Notes: generated by a model from the sequence alone, not told the origin. A stretch of DNA of 64,000 bases from DASYAE01 sp036501535 (GCA_036501535.1 DASYAE010000082.1:17917-81916); one strand, 5' to 3'; numbered from the stretch's first letter, positions 20,025-28,820 are shown. Numbers and translations: made by a program.

Positions 20025-22733
20025 GTGACCGCCGTGACGACCGATCGCGCCGCGACCCCGTGCTACCTGCCCGCCGTCGCCGCGGCCGCGGACCGCGCCG
20101 GCCGGCGTCTTCGCCCCACACCGCAGTGGACCTATGTCGAACGGCCCGATGCGCAGCGCCCGGCGCACGGCTGGAAGCTGCACCTGTCCGCCCGCCCGGC
20201 CGCGCTCGGCGAGACGCTCGACCGCGCCCTGCCCGTTCTGACCGCCGCCGCGTGCGACTTCAAGACGGTGCCGAGCGTCGAAGCCCTGGCCGAGCTGAAC
20301 TCCGCGCAGGCGGCCAATCCCGCGTCTGTGGGCAAGGCCGTGACCGTCTACCCCGCGCAGGACCCCGATGCCCTCACCGAGCTGGCCCGCCGGCTGGCCC
20401 GGGCTCTGTCGGGAATGACCGCGCCGGTGATCCGCAGCGATCGCCGCGTGGCCGGCGACGCCCCGGTCTACTACCGCTACGGGCCCTTCGGCCAGTGCTG
20501 GCGCATCGACGCGAACGGCGAGCCCGAACTGATCATGTACGGTCCGGACGGTCAGGACTTCCCCGGGCTGGCAGGGCTGTTCTACTCCTGCCCGCCCTGG
20601 GCCGGCGACCCGTTCTGCGCACCCGTGCCCGCCAAGTCCGCTCCAGCGGAGGGGGCCGCTCCCGCCGCGGCGCTGCTCGGCGGGCGTTACCGGTTGGAGC
20701 GGTGCGTGCAGAGCACGGCGCGCGGCGCGGTCTACCGGGCGCACGACACCACCTCCGGCGGCGCGGTGTTCGTCAAACAGGCCTACGCGTGGGTGGGCGA
20801 ACGCCCCGATGGCTCGGATACGCGCATGCTGCTGCGCAACGGGCGGCGCATCCTCGCGCACCTGGACGGCGCCGGAAACACGCCCCGGCTCGTGGACCAC
20901 TTCCGGCACGGCACGGACGAGTACCTCGTCACGCCGAATCTCGGTGCGTCCACCCTGCGCGCCGACGTGGCCGAACACGGTGTCTACCTGGACCCGGTCG
21001 ACACCCCCGCCCCGGCCCGCGTGGACGGCGCGACCCTGTCCGGGCTGGCCCGCCGCCTCCTCGAACTGCTGGACGCCGTGCACGCCCGCGGCGTCGTCGT
21101 GCGGGACCTGGCGCCGAAGAACCTCATCCTCGGCGAGGGCGGGAAGCTGCACATCATCGACCTCGACATCGCCGCCTGCCGGGGCCTGCAACTCCCAGGC
21201 CACACACCCGGCTACGCCGCGCCCGCGCAGCGGGACAATCCTCCGGCGCGCAGCGAAGACGACTACTACTCCCTGGGCGCCACCCTCTTCCACGCCGCCA
21301 CCGGACTGGAGCCCGTCGTCGACGAGAAGGACGGCCCGGCTCGCGAGCGGACCCTGACCCGCCTGGCCGACCTGTACCCGGCCGTGGCCGAGGGCACCGC
21401 CCGCGGCGCGCTCGCCCTCATCCCGGATCTGCTGCACGAGGACGCAGCACACAGAGCCCGCGCTGCCGAGCGGCTGCGTACCGGAGCCGAAGAGCTCACG
21501 GGGCAGAGCACGTGCATCGCCGACACGTCGATGACCGACCGGGAACTCGACCGGACCACCGAGCGCCTGCTGCGCGAACTTCACCATTACGCGCAGCAGA
21601 CCACCGGCCCACAGCGGGGCACTCCGGCGTCCACGACCCTGTTCAGCGGCACCGCCGGAATCGCCCTCGAACTGCTCCGGCACCCCGACCCCGCCTCCCA
21701 GCGCGCAGCACTGCGCCTGGCCGCCCACGCGGCCCACCCCGACCGGGTTCTGGCGTCCGAGGGCTGGATGTTCGGCGCCACCGGCACCGCGGTGGCGCTC
21801 GCCGCCGTCGCGCGCCACATCCGCTCCGGCCCTGCGCCCGTCACCGGTGCCGATGCCGATGCCGAGGATGTGCCGAACGCCGACGCGCTGGCCGCGGCCG
21901 CCGCCCGGCTCGCCCCGCCCGACCCCACCCTGCTGCCCGGGCCCGACCAGGCGACCGACGACTGTACCCACGGACTGGCCGGCCTCGGACTGGCGCACCT
22001 GCGCCTGGCCGACCTGCTCGGCGACCCCCGGCACGCGACCGTCGCAGAACACTGTCTGACCCGCCTGGCCGGCGGCGACTGCCGGACCGCCGCGGACGGC
22101 AGCGAAACCGACCGGCCCGGCACCGGCGCGAGCGTGCGGCACGGACACGCCCACGGCACCGCCGGGCTCCTGGGTTTCCTGTTGGCCTACCGCGGATCAG
22201 GGCGGGAACACCCCGCGAGCGATGCGGCCTGCGAACAGTGGACCACGGCCCTGGTCCGGCAAACGCACGAGATGATCGCCGCCACCGCGCTGCCGACCTG
22301 CCGTCCGCTCGTGCTGTCGTGGTGCCAGGGCCTGGCCGGAGTCGGCCACACCCTGCTGTACGCCGGCCGCATCCTGCACCGGCCCGACCTGACCGACCTC
22401 GCCGCGCAGGCAGGCCTCGCCGCCGCGCCCTTCGCGCAGCGCACCGCCGTCGTCAACCAGTGCTGTGGAATGGCCGGGTTCGGCGAGTTCCTGCTGGACC
22501 TGGCACACGAGACCGGCGAGGCGGAATTCACCCGCCAGGCCCGCCGCATCGCCGTCCTGGCCGCCACCCGCGCCCCTGCGGCGCCGACCCCGCCCGACGC
22601 CTTGACCACCCGTCTCGCCAGCTTCGGCTACGGCAGCGCGGGCGTGCTCGCCTTCCTGCGCCGGGCGCGCCAGCACCCCGCGCACATCGAAAGCGACGAC
22701 GACAGCGCCCTGCGGCCCACCCGACCGTGGTGA
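20025..22733 (+). CDS. Class III/IV lanthipeptide synthetase (lyase-kinase-cyclase)
   Basis: A 902-residue three-domain enzyme that would phosphorylate Ser/Thr of the upstream precursor, eliminate phosphate, and close thioether rings. Residues ~1-215 are the lyase-type region. The kinase domain begins at GGRYRLERC (~218), with the lysine in AVFVKQAY, the catalytic loop VRDLAPKN (~358) and IIDLDIA in place of DFG. A LanC-like domain covers ~530-900, with HAHGTAG (~707), WCQGLAG (Cys767) and QCCGMAG (Cys813-Cys814). Class III cyclases usually lack zinc ligands and class IV usually have Cys/Cys-His; here the His position is Cys, giving a potential three-Cys site like the CCG-type LanM enzymes. 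Start GTG at 20,025. No transporter or protease lies in the same operon. Confidence 0.9.
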   Translation: MTAVTTDRAATPCYLPAVAAAADRAGRRLRPTPQWTYVERPDAQRPAHGWKLHLSARPAALGETLDRALPVLTAAACDFKTVPSVEALAELNSAQAANPASVGKAVTVYPAQDPDALTELARRLARALSGMTAPVIRSDRRVAGDAPVYYRYGPFGQCWRIDANGEPELIMYGPDGQDFPGLAGLFYSCPPWAGDPFCAPVPAKSAPAEGAAPAAALLGGRYRLERCVQSTARGAVYRAHDTTSGGAVFVKQAYAWVGERPDGSDTRMLLRNGRRILAHLDGAGNTPRLVDHFRHGTDEYLVTPNLGASTLRADVAEHGVYLDPVDTPAPARVDGATLSGLARRLLELLDAVHARGVVVRDLAPKNLILGEGGKLHIIDLDIAACRGLQLPGHTPGYAAPAQRDNPPARSEDDYYSLGATLFHAATGLEPVVDEKDGPARERTLTRLADLYPAVAEGTARGALALIPDLLHEDAAHRARAAERLRTGAEELTGQSTCIADTSMTDRELDRTTERLLRELHHYAQQTTGPQRGTPASTTLFSGTAGIALELLRHPDPASQRAALRLAAHAAHPDRVLASEGWMFGATGTAVALAAVARHIRSGPAPVTGADADAEDVPNADALAAAAARLAPPDPTLLPGPDQATDDCTHGLAGLGLAHLRLADLLGDPRHATVAEHCLTRLAGGDCRTAADGSETDRPGTGASVRHGHAHGTAGLLGFLLAYRGSGREHPASDAACEQWTTALVRQTHEMIAATALPTCRPLVLSWCQGLAGVGHTLLYAGRILHRPDLTDLAAQAGLAAAPFAQRTAVVNQCCGMAGFGEFLLDLAHETGEAEFTRQARRIAVLAATRAPAAPTPPDALTTRLASFGYGSAGVLAFLRRARQHPAHIESDDDSALRPTRPW

Positions 22734-22757
22734 GGCTGAACCGCTCTGGTTCTGCGC

Positions 22758-22775
22758 CCGACCAGGCCGGGTCGG
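22758..22775. terminator. Weak hairpin between convergent genes
   Basis: 6-bp arms CCGACC/GGTCGG with a 6-base loop sit in the 43-base gap between the converging lanthipeptide synthetase and metallopeptidase genes. Short, so only a tentative terminator. Confidence 0.4.
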
Positions 22776-22776
22776 C

Positions 22777-25700
22777 TCAGTAGTCCCCGCCGGCCGCCTC
22801 GACAGCGTTGATTCTGGCGGTGACCGCACGCCCGGATTCCGTGGCCCCGCTGAAGGACTGGAACGAGGAATCCATGGTGGGCAGCGCTTCCGTGTACTGC
22901 TTGGCGCGGATCTCTGCGAGCCCTGACATGCAGGTCGCAGCTCCCGCACGCGTCTCGCCGACGAACGCGGCCCAGGACGCTTGGGCCTGCAAGTCGGGAA
23001 CGGTGAAGTAGGCCGCGGCCTGGCCGCCCATCGTCCGAAGGTCTTCGCATACTGATGTGATCTCGGCCGGCAGCGCGGGATACGTGGGATCGGCGCTGAT
23101 CCGGCGCTCCATCTCCTGGAGGTCCGCAGTGAAGCGGGTGATGTAGGCGCTGCCGCCGAGCTCGCTCCAGTATCGGACCTGCTCGGCCTTCTCCCAGGGC
23201 GGGGCTTGCTGTGTGGTGGTCGTCACGGCGGTGCGGTAGTCGCTTTGCACCGCAGCGATGTTCTGGCCGCTGATCTGTCTCGGCCACTGCTCGACGATGC
23301 CCGCCGCGGCGGCGCCGAGGCTGGCGAGCAACGCCAGGACGGCCAGACCTGGACCGGTTAGGCGAGCGGCCGGAAGCCGCGGTGAGGCGATCGCAGCTTG
23401 CTGCGAGATATGCCGAGGCGTGCGACCGCGCACCCTGCGCAAGAGGCCGGGTGTTGCTGCGGGTGTTGCTGCGAGCCCGGCGGCGAGGAAGCTGACGACG
23501 GCCCCGACGACCAGAACGCCGTCGAGCTGCATGTGCAGACCCCACGGGATCAGGCTCGGCCGCCACGCGCAGGTGGTTTCCAGGGTGTTCAGAGGGCTGA
23601 TGCACCCGTCGGCGGATACGAGCGCTGCCAAACCGGCGAAACCGGCCAATGCGGCGGCCTCGGCGGCGATCAGCGTGCGCGCCAGCCGGTAAGGCCCCGG
23701 CTGCAGACTCACGAGCAGCGCGACCACGACGACGGGGAGGAGCTGGGCGAGGAACAGCAACGTCCAGTATGTCAGTTCATAGATTCCATAGAGCCGTGGT
23801 GTCGCCGGCTGGGAGGAATGCATGAACACCTGCACGCCCACCACGGCCGCCCAGGACGAGACGGCTCCCCCCGCCGCGATGATCATCGGCGTGCGCAGCG
23901 AAGGCAGGTCGGTGCCTTCGGTCTGCCACGCATCCTGGGCGCCGTCGAGTGCGTATGCCCACGGGCGAGCCTGTTCATGGCTGCGTCGGAGCATCCAGGC
24001 GAGCAAGGGCGCGAGCCACACTCCGGCCACCGCGAGCAGGTCGACGGCCGGAAGAACCAGCGGGCTGAGTGTGGGTTGGATCCAGGTGGTCACGGTGAGC
24101 ACCGTGGAGTGGACGACCGGTCCGGCATACGTGTAAAGCAGGATTGCTCGCGATTCACCAGGGCTGATATACCAGCCGGCGGCGTAGGCTTCACCGTCCT
24201 CCGACCACCAGAAGAACCACCAGGACAGCAGGAGCAGGCCGCCGGCCAGGCACGGCAGCATGGCCGGCCACAGCCGTCGGCCACGCCAGCGTGCGAGCCA
24301 CAGACGCGCGCACTGCGTTGTCCACCAGGCAAACCCCACAGCCGCGAACACCGCGGCCAGCAGGAACTCGGGCCGGGTGGGCCACAGCTGGTCGATGGTG
24401 CCCTGACCGCTGTCGAGATCACCGATCACGAGCCCGGCGCCAAGCCACAGACCGGTACGCACGCCGGTGGGCATCCGATCGGGATCGGTCAACGCGCGGT
24501 GGGCCGCCGCCCGCCACAGCGCGACGGCGACTACCACGGTCACAAGTGCCGCCGCGAACGCGGAGGCGCCCTGGACGGCCCATGCAGACGTCAGCCAGTT
24601 GCCATCCTGTCCGTAGGCCTCGATGAAGTACTCGATGTTCGTGTAGACCAGCGCAGCGGCCACACCGCTGAGAAAGACCGGCACGGCCTGGACGAGGAAG
24701 AGCTGCCGGTTGTCGTCGAGGGCCTCGTTGCGCAGATTCCAGCGTGGGTGGGTGCTCCACAGCTGGACGAAGGAGGTCGCCAGCCGGCGCCCCGGCGCAG
24801 GCGGACCAGGGTTCGTATCGCGCTGCAGGGGTTTCCAGATCGTCGTACTCGCCCCGCGCCGGACAGCGTCGAGGTCCGCGTAGATCTCGCGGCTGCGCAG
24901 GATGTCGCACCGGGCCAGATAGCCGAGGGCGAGCAGGGCCAGGGTGGCGATCAGGGCCCGATTGTCGATCGGGCCGGCCGTGGACCAGATCGTCCAGGCC
25001 GAGCCGTGCAGAACCAGCAGAACACACCAGATCAGATACGGGATGAGCGCGAGCAGGAGAAACGCCCGCCACACCGCGATCGTGGCGCGCGCGGCCGTGA
25101 CGTCGCCGTAGCGGATATGGGCCAGTTCATGGAGCACGACTCCCTTGAGCAGTTCCTCGCCTGTGGGCCGGTCGGCGTCCTCCGCCCGGCGATCAGTGTT
25201 CTGCGAGAACGCCACCAACAGGCCCCTGTTCAGGCAGAGCACAGGGTTACGCGTGCTTCCGAACACCATCGCGCTCTTCGACAGTGAAGCGTCATAAACG
25301 AGCTTTGCCTTGCCTTCGAGGCCAGCATCGCGCAGCAGACTCTTCACGACCCGGTCGGCTGACCCATCCGCGTAGCGCTCGAGCGGGGTGACGCGCCCTT
25401 CACGGCTCTTCCACCGCCGGTCGGCGTGGAACAGCAGGACCGCGACAAGCAGGATCAGCAGCGGCCATCCGAGTGTGAGCCACCATGGCGGTGGCGGGGC
25501 ATAGCGGTTCTCGCACGCCGTGTACGCGTACCACTGTGTGGTGCGGGCTATGAGCGTTGCGCTGTCCACCGGGTGGGTCAGGTCGGCGCCCGCGGCCAGC
25601 ATGCATTCGGTGATCCTGGACGCGGTCTTCGGGAAGCTGAAATCCAGGCACATCCGAGCACTGCTGACCAGGACCAGGACGAGCAGCAGCGCAAAGCGCG

Positions 25701-25782
25701 CGTTGGTTCCGGCCGGCATCAGCCGTTCATCGACCCGACGGGCAGCCGACTGCAGGGAACCGGCCGCCGGTGTCACGCTCAC
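22777..25782 (-). CDS. Large multi-pass membrane M48-type metallopeptidase
   Basis: A 1001-residue integral membrane protein. After an N-terminal helix (ARFALLLVLVLVSSARM) and a second one (LGWPLLILLVAVLLF), a cytosolic or membrane-edge peptidase region holds the zinc motif HELAH (VVLHELAHIRYGD) and the downstream glutamate region SREIYADLDAVRRG, as in HtpX/Ste24-like M48 enzymes. Many further membrane helices follow, then a final helix (GLAVLALLASLGAAAAG) and a ~230-residue soluble C-terminal domain. It is far longer than HtpX. Its GTG start overlaps the stop of the small upstream gene (GTGA), so the two form an operon. It converges on the lanthipeptide synthetase. Leader or membrane-protein proteolysis is conceivable; the substrate is unknown. 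Confidence 0.8.
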   Translation of the reverse strand: MSVTPAAGSLQSAARRVDERLMPAGTNARFALLLVLVLVSSARMCLDFSFPKTASRITECMLAAGADLTHPVDSATLIARTTQWYAYTACENRYAPPPPWWLTLGWPLLILLVAVLLFHADRRWKSREGRVTPLERYADGSADRVVKSLLRDAGLEGKAKLVYDASLSKSAMVFGSTRNPVLCLNRGLLVAFSQNTDRRAEDADRPTGEELLKGVVLHELAHIRYGDVTAARATIAVWRAFLLLALIPYLIWCVLLVLHGSAWTIWSTAGPIDNRALIATLALLALGYLARCDILRSREIYADLDAVRRGASTTIWKPLQRDTNPGPPAPGRRLATSFVQLWSTHPRWNLRNEALDDNRQLFLVQAVPVFLSGVAAALVYTNIEYFIEAYGQDGNWLTSAWAVQGASAFAAALVTVVVAVALWRAAAHRALTDPDRMPTGVRTGLWLGAGLVIGDLDSGQGTIDQLWPTRPEFLLAAVFAAVGFAWWTTQCARLWLARWRGRRLWPAMLPCLAGGLLLLSWWFFWWSEDGEAYAAGWYISPGESRAILLYTYAGPVVHSTVLTVTTWIQPTLSPLVLPAVDLLAVAGVWLAPLLAWMLRRSHEQARPWAYALDGAQDAWQTEGTDLPSLRTPMIIAAGGAVSSWAAVVGVQVFMHSSQPATPRLYGIYELTYWTLLFLAQLLPVVVVALLVSLQPGPYRLARTLIAAEAAALAGFAGLAALVSADGCISPLNTLETTCAWRPSLIPWGLHMQLDGVLVVGAVVSFLAAGLAATPAATPGLLRRVRGRTPRHISQQAAIASPRLPAARLTGPGLAVLALLASLGAAAAGIVEQWPRQISGQNIAAVQSDYRTAVTTTTQQAPPWEKAEQVRYWSELGGSAYITRFTADLQEMERRISADPTYPALPAEITSVCEDLRTMGGQAAAYFTVPDLQAQASWAAFVGETRAGAATCMSGLAEIRAKQYTEALPTMDSSFQSFSGATESGRAVTARINAVEAAGGDY

Positions 25783-26324
25783 GGCTCATCCCGAGAACCG
25801 GCCTGCGGTGCCACTGCCGTGCCGGTCGGCCGATGCGGTGCCGAAGGAGGGATCGAGAGCTCTCGAAACACCCTGTCGGCCACCGCGACCGCGCGCCTCT
25901 CGCCGAACTTCGCCGCCTTCATCGCCTCGTAGACCCGGTTGCGCACCATTTCGACCTGCGCGGGGCTGAGCGGCGGAATCCGCACGGGCTCGGCCTGGCG
26001 ACGCCGCAGCCTCCGTATCAGGGCCCGCAGCCGCGAATCGGCACCACGACCCGCGCCCGCGCCGAGCTCCCGGGCGGCTTGGCCGACGGTCATCCACACG
26101 ACCGACGCGACCAGCGCCACCGCCTCCGCGGTACCGAACCCCAGCGTCCTGCCGCGCGAACGCTTGGTGAGGCGACGCATCGCCGCGCCGTCCTCGAGCC
26201 CGCTCGTCTCGCCGACGATCGCCCGTTCTTCGGGCGCTTCCGTCTCCACCACGGCTCGCACGACGTCGCGCACTGCGATCCCGCCCCCGGCCACACCCAT
26301 GCTCCACTCCCAGAAGCCGAACAT
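25779..26324 (-). CDS. Small basic protein co-transcribed with the M48 peptidase
   Basis: A ~181-residue protein of unknown function. ATG 26,324 is preferred because AGGTGG lies 5 bases upstream and the sequence MFGFWEWSMGVAGGGI looks like a real N-terminus; an in-frame ATG at 26,402 is the alternative. Residues ~75-95 are hydrophobic (GTAEAVALVASVVWMTVG). Next come a very basic stretch (RLRALIRRLRRRQ) and a C-terminal helical part (PAQVEMVRNRVYEAMKAAKF). Its stop overlaps the metallopeptidase start, so the two are coupled. No domain recognised; a regulatory or adaptor role for the peptidase is an inference from coupling only. Confidence 0.65.
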   Translation of the reverse strand: MFGFWEWSMGVAGGGIAVRDVVRAVVETEAPEERAIVGETSGLEDGAAMRRLTKRSRGRTLGFGTAEAVALVASVVWMTVGQAARELGAGAGRGADSRLRALIRRLRRRQAEPVRIPPLSPAQVEMVRNRVYEAMKAAKFGERRAVAVADRVFRELSIPPSAPHRPTGTAVAPQAGSRDEP

Positions 26325-26459
26325 CCGAACCACCTGATGCACTATCGGTTCAAAGCAGATGATGGCACGACTGATTGGATAGAGCAGAGCGTTCCGGCGC
26401 AAAACGCTCGCGACCGGAGCGTAGGGTGGCGACCCGGCGCCAATTCCGCGCGGGCCTGC

Positions 26460-27023
26460 TCAAGCGTCGAGGCGGAGCAGGTCGCGGCCGGCGCGGACCA
26501 CGGTGGCGCGCACCTGCTGCGGGTCGTCGAGTTCGGCCGCTGATAAAGCCCCGTCGTGCAGGAGCACCAGGACGCGTCCGGCGTAGTCGGGGTCCGGGTG
26601 CCCGGCGCTTGCGGCGAGGCGGGTGACGGTCTCCTGGAACCAGGTGCGGTGGTCGGCGACCGCGGCGCGGACCGAGTTCTGCGGGTCCGGGTACTCCGCG
26701 GCGGCGTTGATGAAGTGACAGCCGCGGAAGCCCGCCGAGCAGGTGGTCCGGCCGATCAGGTCGAGCAGCGCGGCGGCGCTGTCCTGCGCGCTGCCCCGGT
26801 CGAGCGCCGCGGCCACGGCGCCGCGCAGGTCGGCGTCGGTGGCGCGCAGATAGGCCTCGACGAGGTCCTCTTTGGCCGGAAAGTGCCGGTAGAAAGTCGC
26901 TCTTGTCACTCCGGCCTCGGTGACGAGCCGGTCGACCGGCACGGTGTGGATGCCCTCCGTGTAGAAGAGCCGGCGGGCGGTCGCCAGCAGCCGCTCCCGG
27001 GGGCTCAACGCGGTCTCTGCCAT
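26460..27023 (-). CDS. TetR-family repressor
   Basis: A 187-residue TetR-type regulator. The N-terminal HTH is clear: RLLATARRLFYTEGIHTVPV, then DRLVTEAGVTRATFYRHFPA and KEDLVEAYLRA. The C-terminal ligand-binding part has GCHFINAAAEYPDP, which resembles the YcdC/AcrR-like subgroup with a conserved GC.F.N motif. It is divergent from a carbonic-anhydrase-like gene with palindromes in between, so autoregulation and control of that gene are likely. The ligand is unknown. Confidence 0.88.
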   Translation of the reverse strand: MAETALSPRERLLATARRLFYTEGIHTVPVDRLVTEAGVTRATFYRHFPAKEDLVEAYLRATDADLRGAVAAALDRGSAQDSAAALLDLIGRTTCSAGFRGCHFINAAAEYPDPQNSVRAAVADHRTWFQETVTRLAASAGHPDPDYAGRVLVLLHDGALSAAELDDPQQVRATVVRAGRDLLRLDA

Positions 27024-27039
27024 GGCCCCGAGTATAGAG

Positions 27040-27053
27040 ACAGAACGTTCTGT
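27040..27053. promoter_or_regulatory. Perfect palindromic operator (TetR type)
   Basis: ACAGAACGTTCTGT is a perfect 14-bp palindrome 17 bases upstream of the TetR start codon and between two divergent genes. This is the expected place and shape for the regulator's own operator. Confidence 0.75.
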
Positions 27054-27092
27054 TGACTCTACCTCGACCGCCCCGTAGCCTCCTGAAAGTAG

Positions 27093-27114
27093 GTAGAACG
27101 AACGTTACGTCTAC
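27093..27114. promoter_or_regulatory. Second imperfect palindrome, upstream of the carbonic anhydrase gene
   Basis: A 22-base imperfect inverted repeat centred on AACGTT with outer arms GTAGA/TCTAC. It shares the AACGTT/GAACG core with the perfect palindrome 40 bases away, so it may be a second TetR operator, nearer the carbonic anhydrase gene. Confidence 0.55.
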
Positions 27115-27148
27115 AGGCCGTTCGGCCTGACGAGAGGAACCCGGCCCT

Positions 27149-27697
27149 ATGCCGTCGTCGAACTTTGCCGTCTATCTCGAGCGCAACGAGGCGTTCGCCG
27201 CCACGGACGCCAAGCTGCGCGTCCCCGAGATCCCGTTCGTCCCGTTCAAGCAGCTGTACCTGATCACCTGCGTCGACCCGCGCGTCGAGCCGGCGGCGAT
27301 CGTCGGCGCAGAGTTCGGCGAGGCGATCGTCGCGCGCAACATCGGTGGCCGCGTCACCGACAGCGTCGTGCGCGACCTCGCCTGGATCTGCCACCTGCAC
27401 GAGAACAAGACCCCGGACGCCGAATGGTTCGAGGTCGCAGTCATCCACCACACCGAGTGCGGCTCCGGACTGTTCGCCGACGCCGAATTGCGCCGCGGTT
27501 ACGCGGCACGCGGCGGATACGACGAGGCCACCGCAGAGGCGATGGCCGTGCTCGACTTGCACGAGACCGTACGGCACGACGTCGAACTGCTCCGCTCGGC
27601 TCCCGCACTGGCCGGGAGCATCGAGAAGTTCAAGGTCGGCGGATACGCCTACGACATCAAGACCGGCCGGATCACCACGGTCGAGTCTCCGGGCTGA
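27149..27697 (+). CDS. Beta-carbonic-anhydrase-like protein
   Basis: A 182-residue protein of the beta-carbonic anhydrase fold, which binds zinc and interconverts CO2 and bicarbonate. The zinc and catalytic motifs are in place: ITCVDPRVEP (Cys-x-Asp-x-Arg) and VIHHTECGSG (His-x2-Cys), separated by a usual distance with ARNIGGRV between. The length is typical for short actinobacterial members. RBS GAGAGGAA lies before the ATG. Pairing with a divergent TetR gene suggests inducible expression and possibly a role other than CO2 hydration, since some family members act on other small substrates. Confidence 0.82.
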   Translation: MPSSNFAVYLERNEAFAATDAKLRVPEIPFVPFKQLYLITCVDPRVEPAAIVGAEFGEAIVARNIGGRVTDSVVRDLAWICHLHENKTPDAEWFEVAVIHHTECGSGLFADAELRRGYAARGGYDEATAEAMAVLDLHETVRHDVELLRSAPALAGSIEKFKVGGYAYDIKTGRITTVESPG

Positions 27698-27773
27698 AGC
27701 TCGACGGTCAGATCGCTGATGTCCTGCTGACCGGGGTGCAGGTCAGTCAGGGTGGGTAGGTGCAGCCCTTGCG

Positions 27774-28055
27774 TTAGAAGCCGAGGCCGTCCATCCCCAG
27801 CTCGGGCGGTTCCGCGGCCGCATCCAGCTGCAGGATGTACATGATCGCCTCTGGACTGAGTTCGAGTTCATACTTTGTCTCGATCCGGGCGACGATGTAT
27901 TCGATATCCGCGCCGTCCTCATGCAGCTCTATGATCTCTTCCTGAATCCCGTCCGACGGGAACTCCGCCGGCGGGCCGACCTGCCTCCGCGACTCTGCGC
28001 CGGAGATCGGGAACTCATTGCGCCTGCCGGTGTCGTCATCGTGGACCATGGTCAC
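27774..28055 (-). CDS. Small acidic hypothetical protein
   Basis: A 93-residue protein, or 91 if the ATG at 28,049 is used; GAGGGG precedes both starts. It is strongly acidic, with a helical middle (GIQEEIIELHEDGADIEY, then IVARIETKYELELSPEAI) and a glycine-rich end. No known domain; the middle has some feel of a small HTH or docking helix pair. It is divergent from the LuxR-type regulator. It could be a small regulator; a peptide precursor role has no support. Confidence 0.5.
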   Translation of the reverse strand: MTMVHDDDTGRRNEFPISGAESRRQVGPPAEFPSDGIQEEIIELHEDGADIEYIVARIETKYELELSPEAIMYILQLDAAAEPPELGMDGLGF

Positions 28056-28231
28056 CGCCCCTCACCGATGACGCTAAGAAAGGCGCGCGGTGCGGGTCCA
28101 TGACCGAAGTCGAGCAGGATCCTGACGAAGAGTCGGCGTATCCCTGACCAGACGGCCTTCGGCGGCTCAGGTGACGTGGCAGGATCCGAGGCGCCCGCAC
28201 TGAGGAGCCCAGGAAGGGATTCGCCGATCCG

Positions 28232-28819
28232 GTGGTCGTTCGCATCGCGGTTGTCGAGCCTCTGCCGATGTTCCGGCAGGGAGTCGCGACCGTCCTGACA
28301 GAGGCCGGACATACGGTGGAGACTCCCGCCGACGTGGTGGCGTGGGCACGACAACAGGCCGGGACTCTCGTGCTGCTGACAGTGGTGTCGGAACGGCATT
28401 GGGAGCTGCTCGGACGGCTCTGCGCCGGTACGGCGGCCATACCGGTGATCGCATTGCTCGACGATCTGGCGGCCGGGGTTCGGGCGGTGCGGGCCGGTGC
28501 GCGGTCCGTACTACCGCGCGACGTCACCGATATGACGCTGCGGCGGACCGTGGCCGCGACGATCGAGGGTCAGGCGGTGATGCCCGCGGCCGTCGTGATC
28601 GCGCTCGCCGCGAGTTCTCCCGCCGCCGCGACTCCCTCGGCGCAGCAGTTGTCCTGGCTGCGGCGCCTGGCTACCGGCTCGACGGTCGGCCGGCTCGCTG
28701 ATGAGGCCGGATACTCCGAGCGTGCGATGTTCCGGCTGCTGCAGGCGCTATATCAGCAGATGGGCGTGTCGAATCGGCTCGAGGCGATCATGCACGCGAA
28801 GGAGGCCGGCTGGCTCTGA
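28232..28819 (+). CDS. LuxR-type regulator with degenerate receiver domain
   Basis: A 195-residue NarL/FixJ-like regulator. The N-terminal ~125 residues follow the receiver fold (IAVVEPLPMFRQGVATVL), but the acidic pocket reads VVEP and the usual phospho-aspartate position falls in LLTVVSERHW with no Asp, so phosphorylation is unlikely. The C-terminal HTH (LSWLRRLATGSTVGRLADEA, YSERAMFRLLQALYQQMGV, RLEAIMHAKEAGWL) is of LuxR type. Its stop lies one base before the stop of the converging STAND protein. No sensor kinase neighbour is present. Atypical or ligand-gated control is likely. Confidence 0.72.
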   Translation: MVVRIAVVEPLPMFRQGVATVLTEAGHTVETPADVVAWARQQAGTLVLLTVVSERHWELLGRLCAGTAAIPVIALLDDLAAGVRAVRAGARSVLPRDVTDMTLRRTVAATIEGQAVMPAAVVIALAASSPAAATPSAQQLSWLRRLATGSTVGRLADEAGYSERAMFRLLQALYQQMGVSNRLEAIMHAKEAGWL

Positions 28820-28820
28820 G

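Noticed and set aside
19848..22154. A 768-codon minus-strand frame opposite the lanthipeptide synthetase
   Set aside because: Gly/Val/Arg-rich composition with no recognisable motif; the plus strand encodes a well-supported enzyme.
20060..22783. A 907-codon plus-strand frame overlapping the lanthipeptide synthetase
   Set aside because: Arg/Pro-rich out-of-frame reading of the real gene; no motifs.
27698..27773. Possible terminator after the carbonic-anhydrase-like gene
   Set aside because: Only 6-bp arms (CTGACC/GGTCAG) with an 8-base loop; too weak to list.
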